Shown piece after piece: positions 15,712 through 23,975 of a DNA stretch of 33,246 nucleotides. Within the stretch, counting starts at the first letter, position 1. The number at the start of each line of letters is the position of its first letter. The stretch covers positions 1-33,246 of the forward strand of contig JAOPYX010000190.1 in the NCBI GenBank assembly GCA_025964535.1. Reading direction: 5' to 3'. A program made the translations under genes and the position numbers. This DNA is from Actinomycetes bacterium. GTDB lineage: Bacteria > Actinomycetota > Thermoleophilia > Gaiellales > Gaiellaceae. Under the pieces are notes generated by a model. That model had not been told where the DNA came from. It worked only from the letters and a program-made list of their open reading frames with translations, and did not search any database.

Positions 15712-15746
15712 CCGAGTCGTTCGATCCAGGACGCCCTCGCGTCGTC

Positions 15747-16508
15747 GTGATCACCGGTGCGAGCGGCGGGCTCGGCTCGGTGATGGCGCAGCGCTTCGCG
15801 CGCGGCGGCGACACCGTCTTCGTCGGCTACCGGCACGGGCGGGAGAAAGCCGAAGCGCTCGTCGAGTCGATCGCCGGCGAGGGCCTGGATGCGCGACCGC
15901 TCCACCTCGAGCTCGCGTCGAGCGAGTCGGTGGCGACGGCGCTCGCGCAAGCCGCGGCCGACGCGGGCCCGGTCGACGTGCTGATCAACAACGCCGCCTA
16001 CCGGCCGATCGGGCCCTTTGTCGACATCCCCGACTCGGAATGGGAAGAGGTGCTGTCGATCAACGTCCTCGGCGCCGTGCGCTGCTGCCGCGCGGTGCTT
16101 CCGGCCATGGCGGAGCGCGGGTTCGGGCGGATCATCAACATCTCGGGCCTCGACGCGCTGCACGGCGGCTTCGAGCGCTCGCACGTCACGGTCTCGAAGA
16201 CGGCGATCATGGGGCTCAGCCGCGCCGTCGCGCTCGAGTTCGGCCATCTCGGCGTGACGGCGAACACCGTCGTGCCCGGCAGCTTCCGCGTCTGGCGCGA
16301 CCCGAAGCTCTATCCCTACTGGGAGAAGCTGCGGAACTACCTCGTGTCGCACACACCGGTCGGCCGCCAGGGCGAGCCCGACGAGCTCGCGGAGCTGTGC
16401 TGGTACCTCGCCTCGCCGGCCGCGGCGTTCGTCACCGCGCAGGACATCCACATCAACGGTGGCCTGTTCCCGCTGCTCGCGAATCCCTTCCTCGGGCCGG
16501 ACGAGTAG
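15747..16508 (+). CDS. SDR-fold protein without the catalytic tyrosine; start uncertain
   Basis: About 253 residues of short-chain dehydrogenase fold, with cofactor motif TGASGGLG, the NNAA motif and a C-terminal AQDIHINGG. The active site is abnormal. The expected YxxxK reads VTVSK, so Val147 replaces the Tyr while Lys151 stays, and the Ser region is NISG rather than NISS. Oxidoreductase chemistry of the usual kind is unlikely. The start is a problem: the frame extends upstream as AESFDPGRPRVVVITGAS with no ATG, GTG or TTG before GTG 15747, which would remove most of the first beta strand. An ATA at 15708 overlaps the previous stop in ATAG, where an ATGA would be expected. Either a rare start codon, a mutation, or a shortened protein is possible. 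Confidence 0.8.
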   Translation: MITGASGGLGSVMAQRFARGGDTVFVGYRHGREKAEALVESIAGEGLDARPLHLELASSESVATALAQAAADAGPVDVLINNAAYRPIGPFVDIPDSEWEEVLSINVLGAVRCCRAVLPAMAERGFGRIINISGLDALHGGFERSHVTVSKTAIMGLSRAVALEFGHLGVTANTVVPGSFRVWRDPKLYPYWEKLRNYLVSHTPVGRQGEPDELAELCWYLASPAAAFVTAQDIHINGGLFPLLANPFLGPDE

Positions 16509-16519
16509 CACCGTCCACC

Positions 16520-16879
16520 GTGACGCAGCACCTCGGAACGCTGCGTCAGCTGATCGTCCCCGTCGGCAGCGTCGAAGCTGCGTTGCCCTTCTATCGCGAC
16601 GGCCTCGGGCTCGTGGTCCGCTTCCAGGACGGTGATCGCTGGGCGGCGCTCGATGCCGGCGGGCTCACACTCGCGCTGGCGGGCCCGGGCGAGCACCCGG
16701 CGGGAGATCGTGTCGCGCTCGGCGTGAAGGTCGCAGACCTCGACGCTGCGGTCGCACGAGTCGTGGCTGCGGGAGGGACGGTGGTGGATCCGCCGCAAGA
16801 AGGCGAGCACGAGCGGCGCGCGACGTGTCTCGACGGCCAGGGAACGCCGATCGCGCTGTACGAGCCGCTGCGTAACTAG
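16520..16879 (+). CDS. VOC (glyoxalase-fold) family protein
   Basis: 119-residue vicinal-oxygen-chelate protein with two beta-alpha-beta-beta-beta modules: LRQLIVPVGSVEAALPFYRDGLGL, then ALGVKVADLDAAVARVVAAGG and a closing TPIALYEPL. The first metal-ligand position (usually His) is Gln in LRQLIVPV, while the C-terminal Glu (ALYEP) remains. Metal binding may therefore be altered, and assignment as methylmalonyl-CoA epimerase is not justified despite a mutase gene nearby. The start is GTG at 16520, 12 bases after the SDR stop. The TAG stop is shared in CTAG with the stop of the convergent ligase. Confidence 0.82.
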   Translation: MTQHLGTLRQLIVPVGSVEAALPFYRDGLGLVVRFQDGDRWAALDAGGLTLALAGPGEHPAGDRVALGVKVADLDAAVARVVAAGGTVVDPPQEGEHERRATCLDGQGTPIALYEPLRN

Positions 16880-16894
16880 TTCACGCGGCGCTCG
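16861..16894. terminator. Inverted repeat over two converging stop codons
   Basis: A palindromic core AACTAGTT (16874-16881) holds both stop codons. It is flanked by GCGT/ACGC with a one-base bulge and, further out, by CGAGC (16861-16865) and GCTCG (16890-16894). The structure could serve as a bidirectional terminator; no T-tract is present. Confidence 0.4.
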
Positions 16895-18456
16895 TGGCCC
16901 TGCCAGAGCTTGTCGCGGAGCTCACGCTTCAGGACCTTGTTCGACGAGCCGAGCGGCAGGCTGTCGAGGAACTCGACGCGCTGCGGCTTCTTGTAGTGCG
17001 CGAGGCGCTCGCGCGTCCATTCGATGATCTGCGCTGCGTCGAGATCGCTGTCGATCGGCACGACGTAGGCCACGACCGCCTCGCCCCACTCCTCGTCAGG
17101 CGCGCCGACGACCGCGACCTCACGCACACCCGGGTGTGCAGCAATCGCACGCTCGACCTCCGAGGGATACACGTTGAGACCGCCTGAGATGATCAGGTCG
17201 CGCTTGCGATCCTGAAACGTGACGTAGCCGTCGTCGTCGACCGTCGCGAGATCGCCCGCGCGATACCAGCCGTCCTCCGTGAGGACCTCGCCGGTCGCCT
17301 CGTCGTTGCGCCAGTAGCCGCGCATGAGGTTCGCGGAACGGATCAGCAGCTCGCCGAGCTCGCCTTGCGCCACCTCGACGTCGTCGTCGTCGACGAACTT
17401 CACGTCGACGCCGTAGGCGACCCGCCCCGCGCTCGTGAGCACAGCGTCCGACGCATCCGCGTCCTCGTAGTCCCTCGGCCGGAGCAACGTGATTGGATGC
17501 GGCGCCTCGCTCGATCCGTACACCTGCGTGAGGATCGATCCGAACGACTCGATCGCGCGGCGAAACAGCGCGGCGCTGATCGGGGAGCCGCCGAACGAGA
17601 TCTGCTCGAGCGCCGAGACCGCGCCGACCACCTCGTCGCCGGCCTCCAACAGGCGCTGGATCATCGTGGGGACGAGGAAGGTGTGCGTACCGCCCTCGTC
17701 CACGACGGCACGCGCGAAAGCTTCCGGCGTGAACTTCGGCAGGATGACGTTGACAGCGCCGGCCGCGAGGAACGAGATGAGCTTCGATCCACTCCCGTGC
17801 GTGAGCGGGCCTGCGTGCACCATCACCGACCGCGGCCGCAGGACGAGCTCGGAGGCCAGCATGTTCAGCGTCGACGCCGCACGGCCGCCGTGCGTGTGCG
17901 TCGCGCCCTTCGGCCGGCCGGTCGTGCCGCTCGTGTACAGGATGTAGTTCGCCGTCTCGGGCGCGACAGCGCCGGCCGCGAACGAGCTCGACGCGGCTGC
18001 CAGTGCGTGCTCGTATGGCACGAGCGGGATGGAGCCGTTGCGGGCGTTCTCCTCGCCGACGAGCAGGATCAGTCGCAGCGAATCCGGCAGCTCGTCTTCG
18101 AGCGCCTCGAACAGGCTCCGCGTTGCGACGAGCACCGCCGCCTCCGAGTCGGCCAGGAGATAGCGACACTCGTCGGCACTGAGACGCTCGCTGATACCGA
18201 GCCGCGTGATGCCCGCGCGCGCGCAGGCAACGTCGACCTCGACGAACTCGAGCGTGTTCGGCAGCAACGTCGCAGCCGGATTGTCGGCTCCGGCGTGCGC
18301 ATCGAGCAACACATTGGCGAGACGGCCGCTGCGGTCTCGAAGCGTGGCGTAGGTCTCACGGCGCTCGCCGTCCACGACGGCCGGCCGGTCCCGCCACGAG
18401 CGCAGGCTGCGCTCGACGAGCCGCTGCGCGGTGAGCATCTGCGGCGGATGGGTCAC
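16876..18456 (-). CDS. AMP-forming acyl-CoA synthetase (second)
   Basis: 526-residue adenylate-forming ligase. The P-loop NYILYTSGTTGRPKG is followed by VYGSSEAPHP, YRAGDLATVDDDGYVTF, the hinge QDRKRDLIISGGLNVYPSEVE and a C-terminal SNKVLKREL that keeps the catalytic Lys. All steps of acyl-AMP and acyl-CoA formation should be possible. The start is GTG at 18456, overlapping the mutase stop in GTGA, which places it directly in the GntR-mutase operon. A ligase next to a B12 mutase is also seen in 2-hydroxyisobutyrate pathways, where the ligase makes the mutase substrate; a comparable pairing is likely here, though the acid differs or is unknown. Confidence 0.92.
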   Translation of the reverse strand: MTHPPQMLTAQRLVERSLRSWRDRPAVVDGERRETYATLRDRSGRLANVLLDAHAGADNPAATLLPNTLEFVEVDVACARAGITRLGISERLSADECRYLLADSEAAVLVATRSLFEALEDELPDSLRLILLVGEENARNGSIPLVPYEHALAAASSSFAAGAVAPETANYILYTSGTTGRPKGATHTHGGRAASTLNMLASELVLRPRSVMVHAGPLTHGSGSKLISFLAAGAVNVILPKFTPEAFARAVVDEGGTHTFLVPTMIQRLLEAGDEVVGAVSALEQISFGGSPISAALFRRAIESFGSILTQVYGSSEAPHPITLLRPRDYEDADASDAVLTSAGRVAYGVDVKFVDDDDVEVAQGELGELLIRSANLMRGYWRNDEATGEVLTEDGWYRAGDLATVDDDGYVTFQDRKRDLIISGGLNVYPSEVERAIAAHPGVREVAVVGAPDEEWGEAVVAYVVPIDSDLDAAQIIEWTRERLAHYKKPQRVEFLDSLPLGSSNKVLKRELRDKLWQGHERRVN

Positions 18457-20093
18457 AGGCGCACCTGTGACGAGCGGTGGAAGCCGACGACCGATCCGAT
18501 GCTCGCAGTGATCTCGCCGAGGCTCGCGCGTGACCGCGCCGCGTCGATGACGGCCGGCATGCAGTTGCGGCCCTCGCCCACGGCCCGCGCGACCTCGGCA
18601 AGCGCGCGTTGCACCGCATCCGAGTCGCGCGCCGCGCGCCGCGCGGCCAGCGAGGCCCGTTGCTGCGCCTGCAGCTCGACCGGCACCTTGAACACCTCCG
18701 CGTAGGGCTCGGCTTCGACCGGGTGCACGCTCACGCCGACGATCTTCCGCTCGCCCGACTCGACCTCGCACTGGAACCGGTAGGCGGAGTCGCTGATCAT
18801 CTGGGCCAGCAGCCCGGACTCGAGCGCAGCGACCGCACCACCGGCCTCGGCGATCTCCAGCACGATCGCAACGACCTCTGCCTCGATCCGGTCGGTGAGC
18901 TCCTCGACGTAGTGCGAGCCACCCAGCGGGTCGACGACGTTCGCGGCGCCGGACTCGTGGGCCGCGATCTGTTGCGTCCGCAACGCGAGATGCGCGGCTG
19001 CGGCGGTCGGGAGCCCGAGCGCCTCGTCGTAGGACGACGTCGCGAGCGTCTGGGCGCCGCCGAGCACGGCGGCAAGCGTCTCGTAGGCCACGCGCACGAC
19101 GTTGTTCATCGGCTCCTGCGCGGTCAGCGCGCCGCCGAGGGTGTAGACGAACAGGTTGATCGCCGCCCGCTCGATCGGCACGTCGTACCACTCGTGCAAG
19201 AGGCGCGCCCAGAGGCGGCGCGCGGACCGCAGCTTCGCAGCCTCCTCGAACACGTCGACGCCGGTGGACAGAAAGAGGAAGAGCGACGGAGCGATCGCGC
19301 TCACGTCGACTCCACGCCGGCGGGCCTCGTCGAGATACGCCATCCCGTTGGCGGTGGCGATGGCTACCTCCTGCACGGCGGTCGAGCCCGCGTCGCGAAT
19401 GTGGTACCCGCAGAACTCGATCGGCTCCCAATGCGGCACCGTCGCCGCGAAATGCTCGACCACGTCGACCGCGAGCAGCAGGCTGGCACGTGGCGGGAAG
19501 ATGAACGTGCCTCGCGCGGTGAACTCCTTCAACGGATCGTTCTGGAGCATCACGCGAATCGACGCGGGATCGACGCCGAGCTCCTCGAGCGCGACGAGCG
19601 CAAACGCCGCGAAGACCGGGCCGATGGCGTTCGCCGTCGTCCGCATCTGCCGAACGCGCTCGAGCGGGAGCCCGTCGAGCAGCGCCAGGAGGTCGTCGAC
19701 GGTGTCGAGCGGCGTCCCCACCTTGCCCACCTCTCCGTCCGCGAGCGGATCATCGGAGTCGAGCCCCATCTGGGTCGGCAGATCGAGTGCGATCGAGAGA
19801 CCTGTCTGACCGGCGTCGAGGAGGCGGCGGAAGCGCGCGTTCGTCTCGCTCGGCGTTCCGTAACCGGAGTACATGCCCATCACCCAGAGCTCGTCGAGGT
19901 ACCCGCGCGCGCTGCGGCCGCGCGTGTACGGATAGGCCCCCGGCGTCTCGTCCTCGCCGTACCAGGGCTCGAGCGGGATCTGTGCCGAGCTCGAGCCGCG
20001 GGTCGTGCCTGCGGGCGGCGCCGGCAATGCGGTCGCCCAGCGGCGCAGCAGCTCGGGCAGCGAGCCTGCGGCGGTCGGAGCCACGCCGATCAT
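18453..20093 (-). CDS. Coenzyme B12-dependent acyl-CoA mutase, large (substrate-binding) subunit
   Basis: 546-residue TIM-barrel subunit of the methylmalonyl/isobutyryl-CoA mutase family, lacking the C-terminal B12-binding domain. That domain is normally a separate small protein and is not in this window. Seen motifs: GLSIALDLPTQMGLDSDDP, MLQNDPLKEF, GYHIRDAGST, SSYDEALGLPT, ANVVDPLGGSHYVE. The residues aligning with Tyr89 and Arg207 of methylmalonyl-CoA mutase are Tyr75 and Arg194. Isobutyryl-CoA mutase has Phe/Gln and 2-hydroxyisobutyryl-CoA mutase Ile/Gln there, so a carboxylated acyl-CoA is favoured. The residue aligning with Arg82 is Glu68. His231 and Gln184 are kept. The start is ATG at 20093 after GAAGGTGAG, 28 bases behind the GntR gene. 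Confidence 0.92.
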   Translation of the reverse strand: MIGVAPTAAGSLPELLRRWATALPAPPAGTTRGSSSAQIPLEPWYGEDETPGAYPYTRGRSARGYLDELWVMGMYSGYGTPSETNARFRRLLDAGQTGLSIALDLPTQMGLDSDDPLADGEVGKVGTPLDTVDDLLALLDGLPLERVRQMRTTANAIGPVFAAFALVALEELGVDPASIRVMLQNDPLKEFTARGTFIFPPRASLLLAVDVVEHFAATVPHWEPIEFCGYHIRDAGSTAVQEVAIATANGMAYLDEARRRGVDVSAIAPSLFLFLSTGVDVFEEAAKLRSARRLWARLLHEWYDVPIERAAINLFVYTLGGALTAQEPMNNVVRVAYETLAAVLGGAQTLATSSYDEALGLPTAAAAHLALRTQQIAAHESGAANVVDPLGGSHYVEELTDRIEAEVVAIVLEIAEAGGAVAALESGLLAQMISDSAYRFQCEVESGERKIVGVSVHPVEAEPYAEVFKVPVELQAQQRASLAARRAARDSDAVQRALAEVARAVGEGRNCMPAVIDAARSRASLGEITASIGSVVGFHRSSQVRL

Positions 20094-20121
20094 GTGGCTC
20101 ACCTTCGGCCGACCTGCGCCA

Positions 20122-20802
20122 TCAGCTCGGCTGGTCGACGGCCCAGAAGCCGATCGAGTCGAGATGGCGCAGCAGCAACTGGCCGGCGAACGCGATGTGG
20201 GAGGACATTGCGACACGGGCCGCCTCGGCGTCATGTGCCTCGAGCGCGTCGATCACCGGCGCATGTCCTGAGCGGTTGTGCTCGATCCAGCCGGGGATCA
20301 TCCCCCAGAAGCGCCGCGGGACGAAGCGCGACGCGGAGCGGACGAACCAGGTCAGCCGATCGGAGTCCGCAACGGCGTAGATCGCGTCGTGCAACTGGTA
20401 GTTCGCACGCTCGAGGTAGCCCGCGTCGTCCTGGGTATGGGCGTTGATCTCCTCGTCGATCAGTCTCAGCGCGGCGAGCTGCGCGTCGTCGATCGCGAGC
20501 GCAGCGCGTGCGGCGAGCTCGCCGCTGACGAACGCCTGCACGAGATACGCATCCTCGACGTCACGGCGCGTGATGGTCATCACCCGGAAGCCGCGGTTCG
20601 GCTCCTGCGTGACCCAACCGTCCTGGGCGAGGAGGAGGAGCGCCTCGCGCACCGGAGTGATGCTCGAGCCGATCCGCTCGGCCAGCGGAGCGAGGCGAAG
20701 AAGCTGGCCCGGCGGGACCTGGCCGGAGACGATCAGCTCGCGAATGTGCGTCGCGGCCTCGTCCTTGAGCTGGAGTCTGGGCTGTGTCGTGCTCGCCGCC
20801 AT
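20122..20802 (-). CDS. GntR-family transcriptional regulator, FCD type
   Basis: 226-residue repressor-like protein. Residues 10-75 form the winged helix with recognition segment LAERIGSSITPVREALLLL. Residues 80-215 are an FCD ligand domain with metal-binding histidines in NYQLHDAIYAV, EHNRSGHAPVIDAL and AMSSHIAF. Such proteins usually sense an organic acid or acyl-CoA and release DNA. The start is ATG at 20802, preceded six bases upstream by GGGAG; an upstream in-frame start would add 24 unrelated residues and cover the operator. A perfect 13-base palindrome lies 12 bases upstream of the start, so autoregulation is likely. It heads the operon with the mutase and ligase, and similar palindromes stand before three other transcription units. 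Confidence 0.93.
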   Translation of the reverse strand: MAASTTQPRLQLKDEAATHIRELIVSGQVPPGQLLRLAPLAERIGSSITPVREALLLLAQDGWVTQEPNRGFRVMTITRRDVEDAYLVQAFVSGELAARAALAIDDAQLAALRLIDEEINAHTQDDAGYLERANYQLHDAIYAVADSDRLTWFVRSASRFVPRRFWGMIPGWIEHNRSGHAPVIDALEAHDAEAARVAMSSHIAFAGQLLLRHLDSIGFWAVDQPS

Positions 20803-20813
20803 CGAATTCTCCC

Positions 20814-20826
20814 GTATATAATATAC
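20814..20826. promoter_or_regulatory. Probable GntR operator (autoregulatory)
   Basis: GTATAT-A-ATATAC is a perfect odd-length palindrome just upstream of the regulator's ribosome binding site. A possible promoter further upstream (TTGGAC at 20870-20865, TAGCAT at 20845-20840, 19-base spacer) would place it just downstream of the transcription start. Confidence 0.6.
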
Positions 20827-20909
20827 AACTTCGGACGCCATGCTACCTCGGGTCAACCGGCGGCGTCCAACCACGCACGATGCCCGACCGAGTGGACGAC
20901 GGCAACGTC

Positions 20910-22679
20910 CTAGCGGAACCCGACGCTCGCCGAGCTGTCGTTGCCCGCGCCCGTGAGGCGATAAAACAGCGCGGCGATGACGAGCACCGGCACGATCACG
21001 ACGACCGCAGCGGTCGCCGCCTCCGGCAGCGCCGCGTTGTTCCAGATCGCCCAGATCCAGCTCGAGACGACATTGAGATTCGGTCCCGAGAGGAAGATCA
21101 CGAGCGAGAGCTGACGCATGGTCGCCATGAACACGAAGAGGCCGCCTGCGAACAGCATCGGACGCATGAGCGGAACGAGGATGCGCACGAAGACCCGCAG
21201 CCGGCTCGCACCGCTCACGTCAGCCGCTTCCTCGAGCTCGCGATGCTGCGTGATCAAGCCCGCGTGGTTGAAGCGGAGGCCCCACGGCAGGTAATGGATC
21301 ACGAGCGCGACGAGGATGATCCACGACGTGTCGTAGATCGGGATCGGCGAGTTGATGAAGACGCGCAGCACCGCGAGCGACAAGACGACGCCGGGAACGA
21401 CGAGTGGCAGGCTGCCGAGCTGGTCGACCCCGCGGCTCAAGATGCTCGGCCGGCGAAGCACGCCCCACGCCGTGACGAGGCCGATCGCCATCACGAGGAC
21501 GGCTGCACCGAGGCCGAGTATGAAGGTGTTCTTCAGCGCGTCGAGGAACGACGCCGAGTGGAGCACGTCGTGGTAGTTCAACAACGTGAAGTGCCTGACC
21601 TGGTGAACGGACGGCGCTGAGTAGTAGCGCAGGAAGGAGGCCCACAAGAGCATGAACACGGGCGCGAGAATGATCAGCGGCACGAGCAACGTCGCAAGCG
21701 CCGACGGCCACCGGAACTTCATCAGGTCGATCTTGTCCGGCCGGTAGCCCTTGCCGGTGACGGTGACGAAGCGGTGCGCACGTGCGGTCGCGCGCTGGTA
21801 GAGGTAGAGACCGAAGATCGTGCAGGCCATCAGGAGCGTCGCGTAGACGGCGGCCGCCCCGAAGTCCGGCTGGACGGCGTTGCTGATCTCGAAGTAGATC
21901 GCGGTGCTGAGCACGTTGATGTGCGCGGGCGTCCCGATCAGCGCCGGCACCTCGAAGGACTCGATGCCGACGATGAGCGAGAGCAGCACGGCCGCCAGCA
22001 GGCTCGGCCTGACGAGCGGCAGCGTCACCGTCCGCAACGTGCGCAGGTAGCCCGCGCCACTCACGGCGGCGGCCTGCTCGAGGGCGGGATCCGCGAATCT
22101 GAAGGCCGGTGCGACGAGCAGGAAAGCCGCCGGGAACACGATCGTCGCCTGGATGAAGATCATCCAGGTCCACCCGTAGACGTCGACCTGTGGCGCGCCA
22201 CGGCCGAAGATCCCCTGGAGCACCGAGTTCACGAGGCTCGAGTTGGGGCCGAGCAGGAGGATCCACCCCATGGCCTCGACGACGATCGGCACTCCGAGCG
22301 CGACGATCACCGTGAAATAGACGAGCCGGCGGAACGGCGCGTTGGTGCGCTCGACGAAGAAGGCGACGATCGCAGCCACGGCCACGGCGAGCAACGCGCT
22401 CGCGGCAGAGAAGATGAACGTGTTCTCGATCGTCTTGAGGCCCGTCCCCTGGGAGAAGACGTTCCGGTAGTGGTCGAGCGTTCGCGCCCCGTGCCACACG
22501 TTGTTGCCGTTGACGAAGCCGGAGTAGATGACGGTGGCGATCGGCGGAAGAATGAGCGCGCCCATCGCCACGGCGACGAGAATCGTCGTCGCGTTGCGCT
22601 GTGTCGCGCCGACGAGGCGGCGGACGGCAAGCGTGGTCGCCGGCACCGGCGCCTGATCGACGGCCGAATGCGTGCTCAC
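20910..22679 (-). CDS. ABC importer permease, fused FbpB type
   Basis: 589-residue inner-membrane protein with two BPD permease units in one chain and about twelve hydrophobic segments. Each half carries a cytoplasmic EAA loop: EQAAAVSGAGYLRTLRTVTLP at 201-221 and EEAADVSGASRLRVFVRILVP at 483-503. This architecture is typical of the ferric-iron (FbpB) group and its relatives that import organic ions such as phosphonates or polyamines. The start is GTG at 22679, overlapping the ATPase stop in GTGA. It is the last gene of the operon binding protein - ATPase - permease. The GntR gene follows on the same strand 107 bases later with no obvious terminator, so some read-through is possible. Confidence 0.93.
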   Translation of the reverse strand: MSTHSAVDQAPVPATTLAVRRLVGATQRNATTILVAVAMGALILPPIATVIYSGFVNGNNVWHGARTLDHYRNVFSQGTGLKTIENTFIFSAASALLAVAVAAIVAFFVERTNAPFRRLVYFTVIVALGVPIVVEAMGWILLLGPNSSLVNSVLQGIFGRGAPQVDVYGWTWMIFIQATIVFPAAFLLVAPAFRFADPALEQAAAVSGAGYLRTLRTVTLPLVRPSLLAAVLLSLIVGIESFEVPALIGTPAHINVLSTAIYFEISNAVQPDFGAAAVYATLLMACTIFGLYLYQRATARAHRFVTVTGKGYRPDKIDLMKFRWPSALATLLVPLIILAPVFMLLWASFLRYYSAPSVHQVRHFTLLNYHDVLHSASFLDALKNTFILGLGAAVLVMAIGLVTAWGVLRRPSILSRGVDQLGSLPLVVPGVVLSLAVLRVFINSPIPIYDTSWIILVALVIHYLPWGLRFNHAGLITQHRELEEAADVSGASRLRVFVRILVPLMRPMLFAGGLFVFMATMRQLSLVIFLSGPNLNVVSSWIWAIWNNAALPEAATAAVVVIVPVLVIAALFYRLTGAGNDSSASVGFR

Positions 22680-23863
22680 AGCACCGACTCGGCGACCGAC
22701 TCCAGCGGAACGTCCGCAGTGGCAGGCTCGATCGCCGGGGTCACGCCGCTCGCCTCGCGCGGGAAGACGAGCCCCTGCGCGGGAAGCGTCAGCAGCACCG
22801 CGTCGCCGATGCCGATCTCCGGCTTCATGCCGGAGACGCGGGCGCGAATCTCCACGCCCTCGGCATCGACGAGGAAGTCCGTGCTCTCGCCAAGGAAGAC
22901 GCTACTGCGCACCGTGCCGTGGAGAGCTCCGGCCGACGACGGCTCCGCCGAGTGAGACCGCGTGGCCCGCTCGATCTTGATGCTCTCCGGCCGAATCGTG
23001 AGCGCGACGGCGGCTCCGGAAACGGCCGCTGCCGTGAGCACGCCGGCGCACGACGAGCCGCCGATCTCGACCACGCAGGCCTCGCCGACCGCCGCCGCCT
23101 CGCGCAATGTCCCCGACAGGAGGTTGGTCGAGCCGATGAAGTCGGCCACGTACTCGGACTCGGGGCTGTGGTAGATCGACGCAGGCGGCCCTTGCTGGAC
23201 GATGCGCCCGTCGTGCATGAGCGCGATCTCGTCGGAGAGCGCGAGCGCCTCCACCTGGTCGTGTGTCACGTAGACCGTCGTCAGTCCCGTCTCGACCTGC
23301 AACCGCTTCAGCTCGAAGCGCATCCGCTCGCGCAGCTTCGCGTCGAGGTTGCTCAACGGCTCGTCGAGGAGCAGCAGTCTCGGATTCCCGACGATCGCAC
23401 GCGCGAGTGCGAGTCGCTGCTGCTGGCCGCCGCTGAGCAGCGTCGCCGAGCGCTTCGCAAGATGCTCCATGTTCATGAGCGTCAGCGTGCGCTCGACAGC
23501 CTCGCGAATCTCGGCCCGGCCGCGGTGCTTGACGCGCAACGGGAACGCGACGTTCTCGAACACCGTCATGTGCGGCCAGATCGCGTACGACTGGAACACC
23601 ATGCCCAGATCGCGCTTGTTCGGCGGGACGAAGAGCGCCGCCGACCCGTCGAAGACCGCGACGTCGTCAATCTCGATTCGGCCCGCGTCCGGACGCTCGA
23701 GGCCCGCAATCGAGCGAAGCGTCGTCGTCTTTCCCGAGCCAGACGCACCGAGCAAGGTGAAGAGCTTGCCTTCGGTGACGTTGAACGAGACGCCGTCGAG
23801 TGCGCGGACGATGTCGCTCTTGCGCGGTGAGAACCGCTTCTCCAATGCCGTGACTCGAAGCAT
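22676..23863 (-). CDS. ABC importer ATPase
   Basis: 395-residue ATP-binding subunit. Walker A GASGSGKTT lies at 39-47, the Q-loop at Gln91, the signature LSGGQQQ at 143-149, Walker B LLLLDEP at 163-169 and the switch His in VYVTHDQVEAL. The C-terminal third is a TOBE-type domain (LTIRPESIKIE), as in carbohydrate, polyamine and iron importers. It energises the fused permease downstream, with which it overlaps in GTGA. The start is ATG at 23863, with AGAGG close upstream. The gene follows the binding-protein gene after a 112-base gap that carries a hairpin. Confidence 0.94.
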   Translation of the reverse strand: MLRVTALEKRFSPRKSDIVRALDGVSFNVTEGKLFTLLGASGSGKTTTLRSIAGLERPDAGRIEIDDVAVFDGSAALFVPPNKRDLGMVFQSYAIWPHMTVFENVAFPLRVKHRGRAEIREAVERTLTLMNMEHLAKRSATLLSGGQQQRLALARAIVGNPRLLLLDEPLSNLDAKLRERMRFELKRLQVETGLTTVYVTHDQVEALALSDEIALMHDGRIVQQGPPASIYHSPESEYVADFIGSTNLLSGTLREAAAVGEACVVEIGGSSCAGVLTAAAVSGAAVALTIRPESIKIERATRSHSAEPSSAGALHGTVRSSVFLGESTDFLVDAEGVEIRARVSGMKPEIGIGDAVLLTLPAQGLVFPREASGVTPAIEPATADVPLESVAESVL

Positions 23864-23918
23864 CTACCTCTGCTCTCCTGCTCTCCGTTGACGCGACCGG
23901 TCGTGCTGGACATGGAAC

Positions 23919-23956
23919 GTGTGCTGCCGGCAGCACACACCGCCGGCAGCACACAG
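23919..23956 (-). repeat. Intercistronic hairpin and tandem repeat
   Basis: Bases 23919-23938 are a perfect 20-base palindrome (arms GTGTGCTGCC and GGCAGCACAC). Its right part, GCCGGCAGCACACA, is repeated 16 bases on (23926-23939 and 23942-23955). It lies between the binding-protein stop and the ATPase start. A hairpin here could shield the upstream message from 3' decay or stop part of the transcription, giving more binding protein than transporter. Confidence 0.6.
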
Positions 23957-23975
23957 GTCGAGGAGTTCTACAGCC

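Noticed and set aside
16520-16879. VOC protein as methylmalonyl-CoA epimerase for the nearby mutase
   Set aside because: The first metal-ligand His is Gln, the gene is on the opposite strand in another operon, and the protein is rather divergent.
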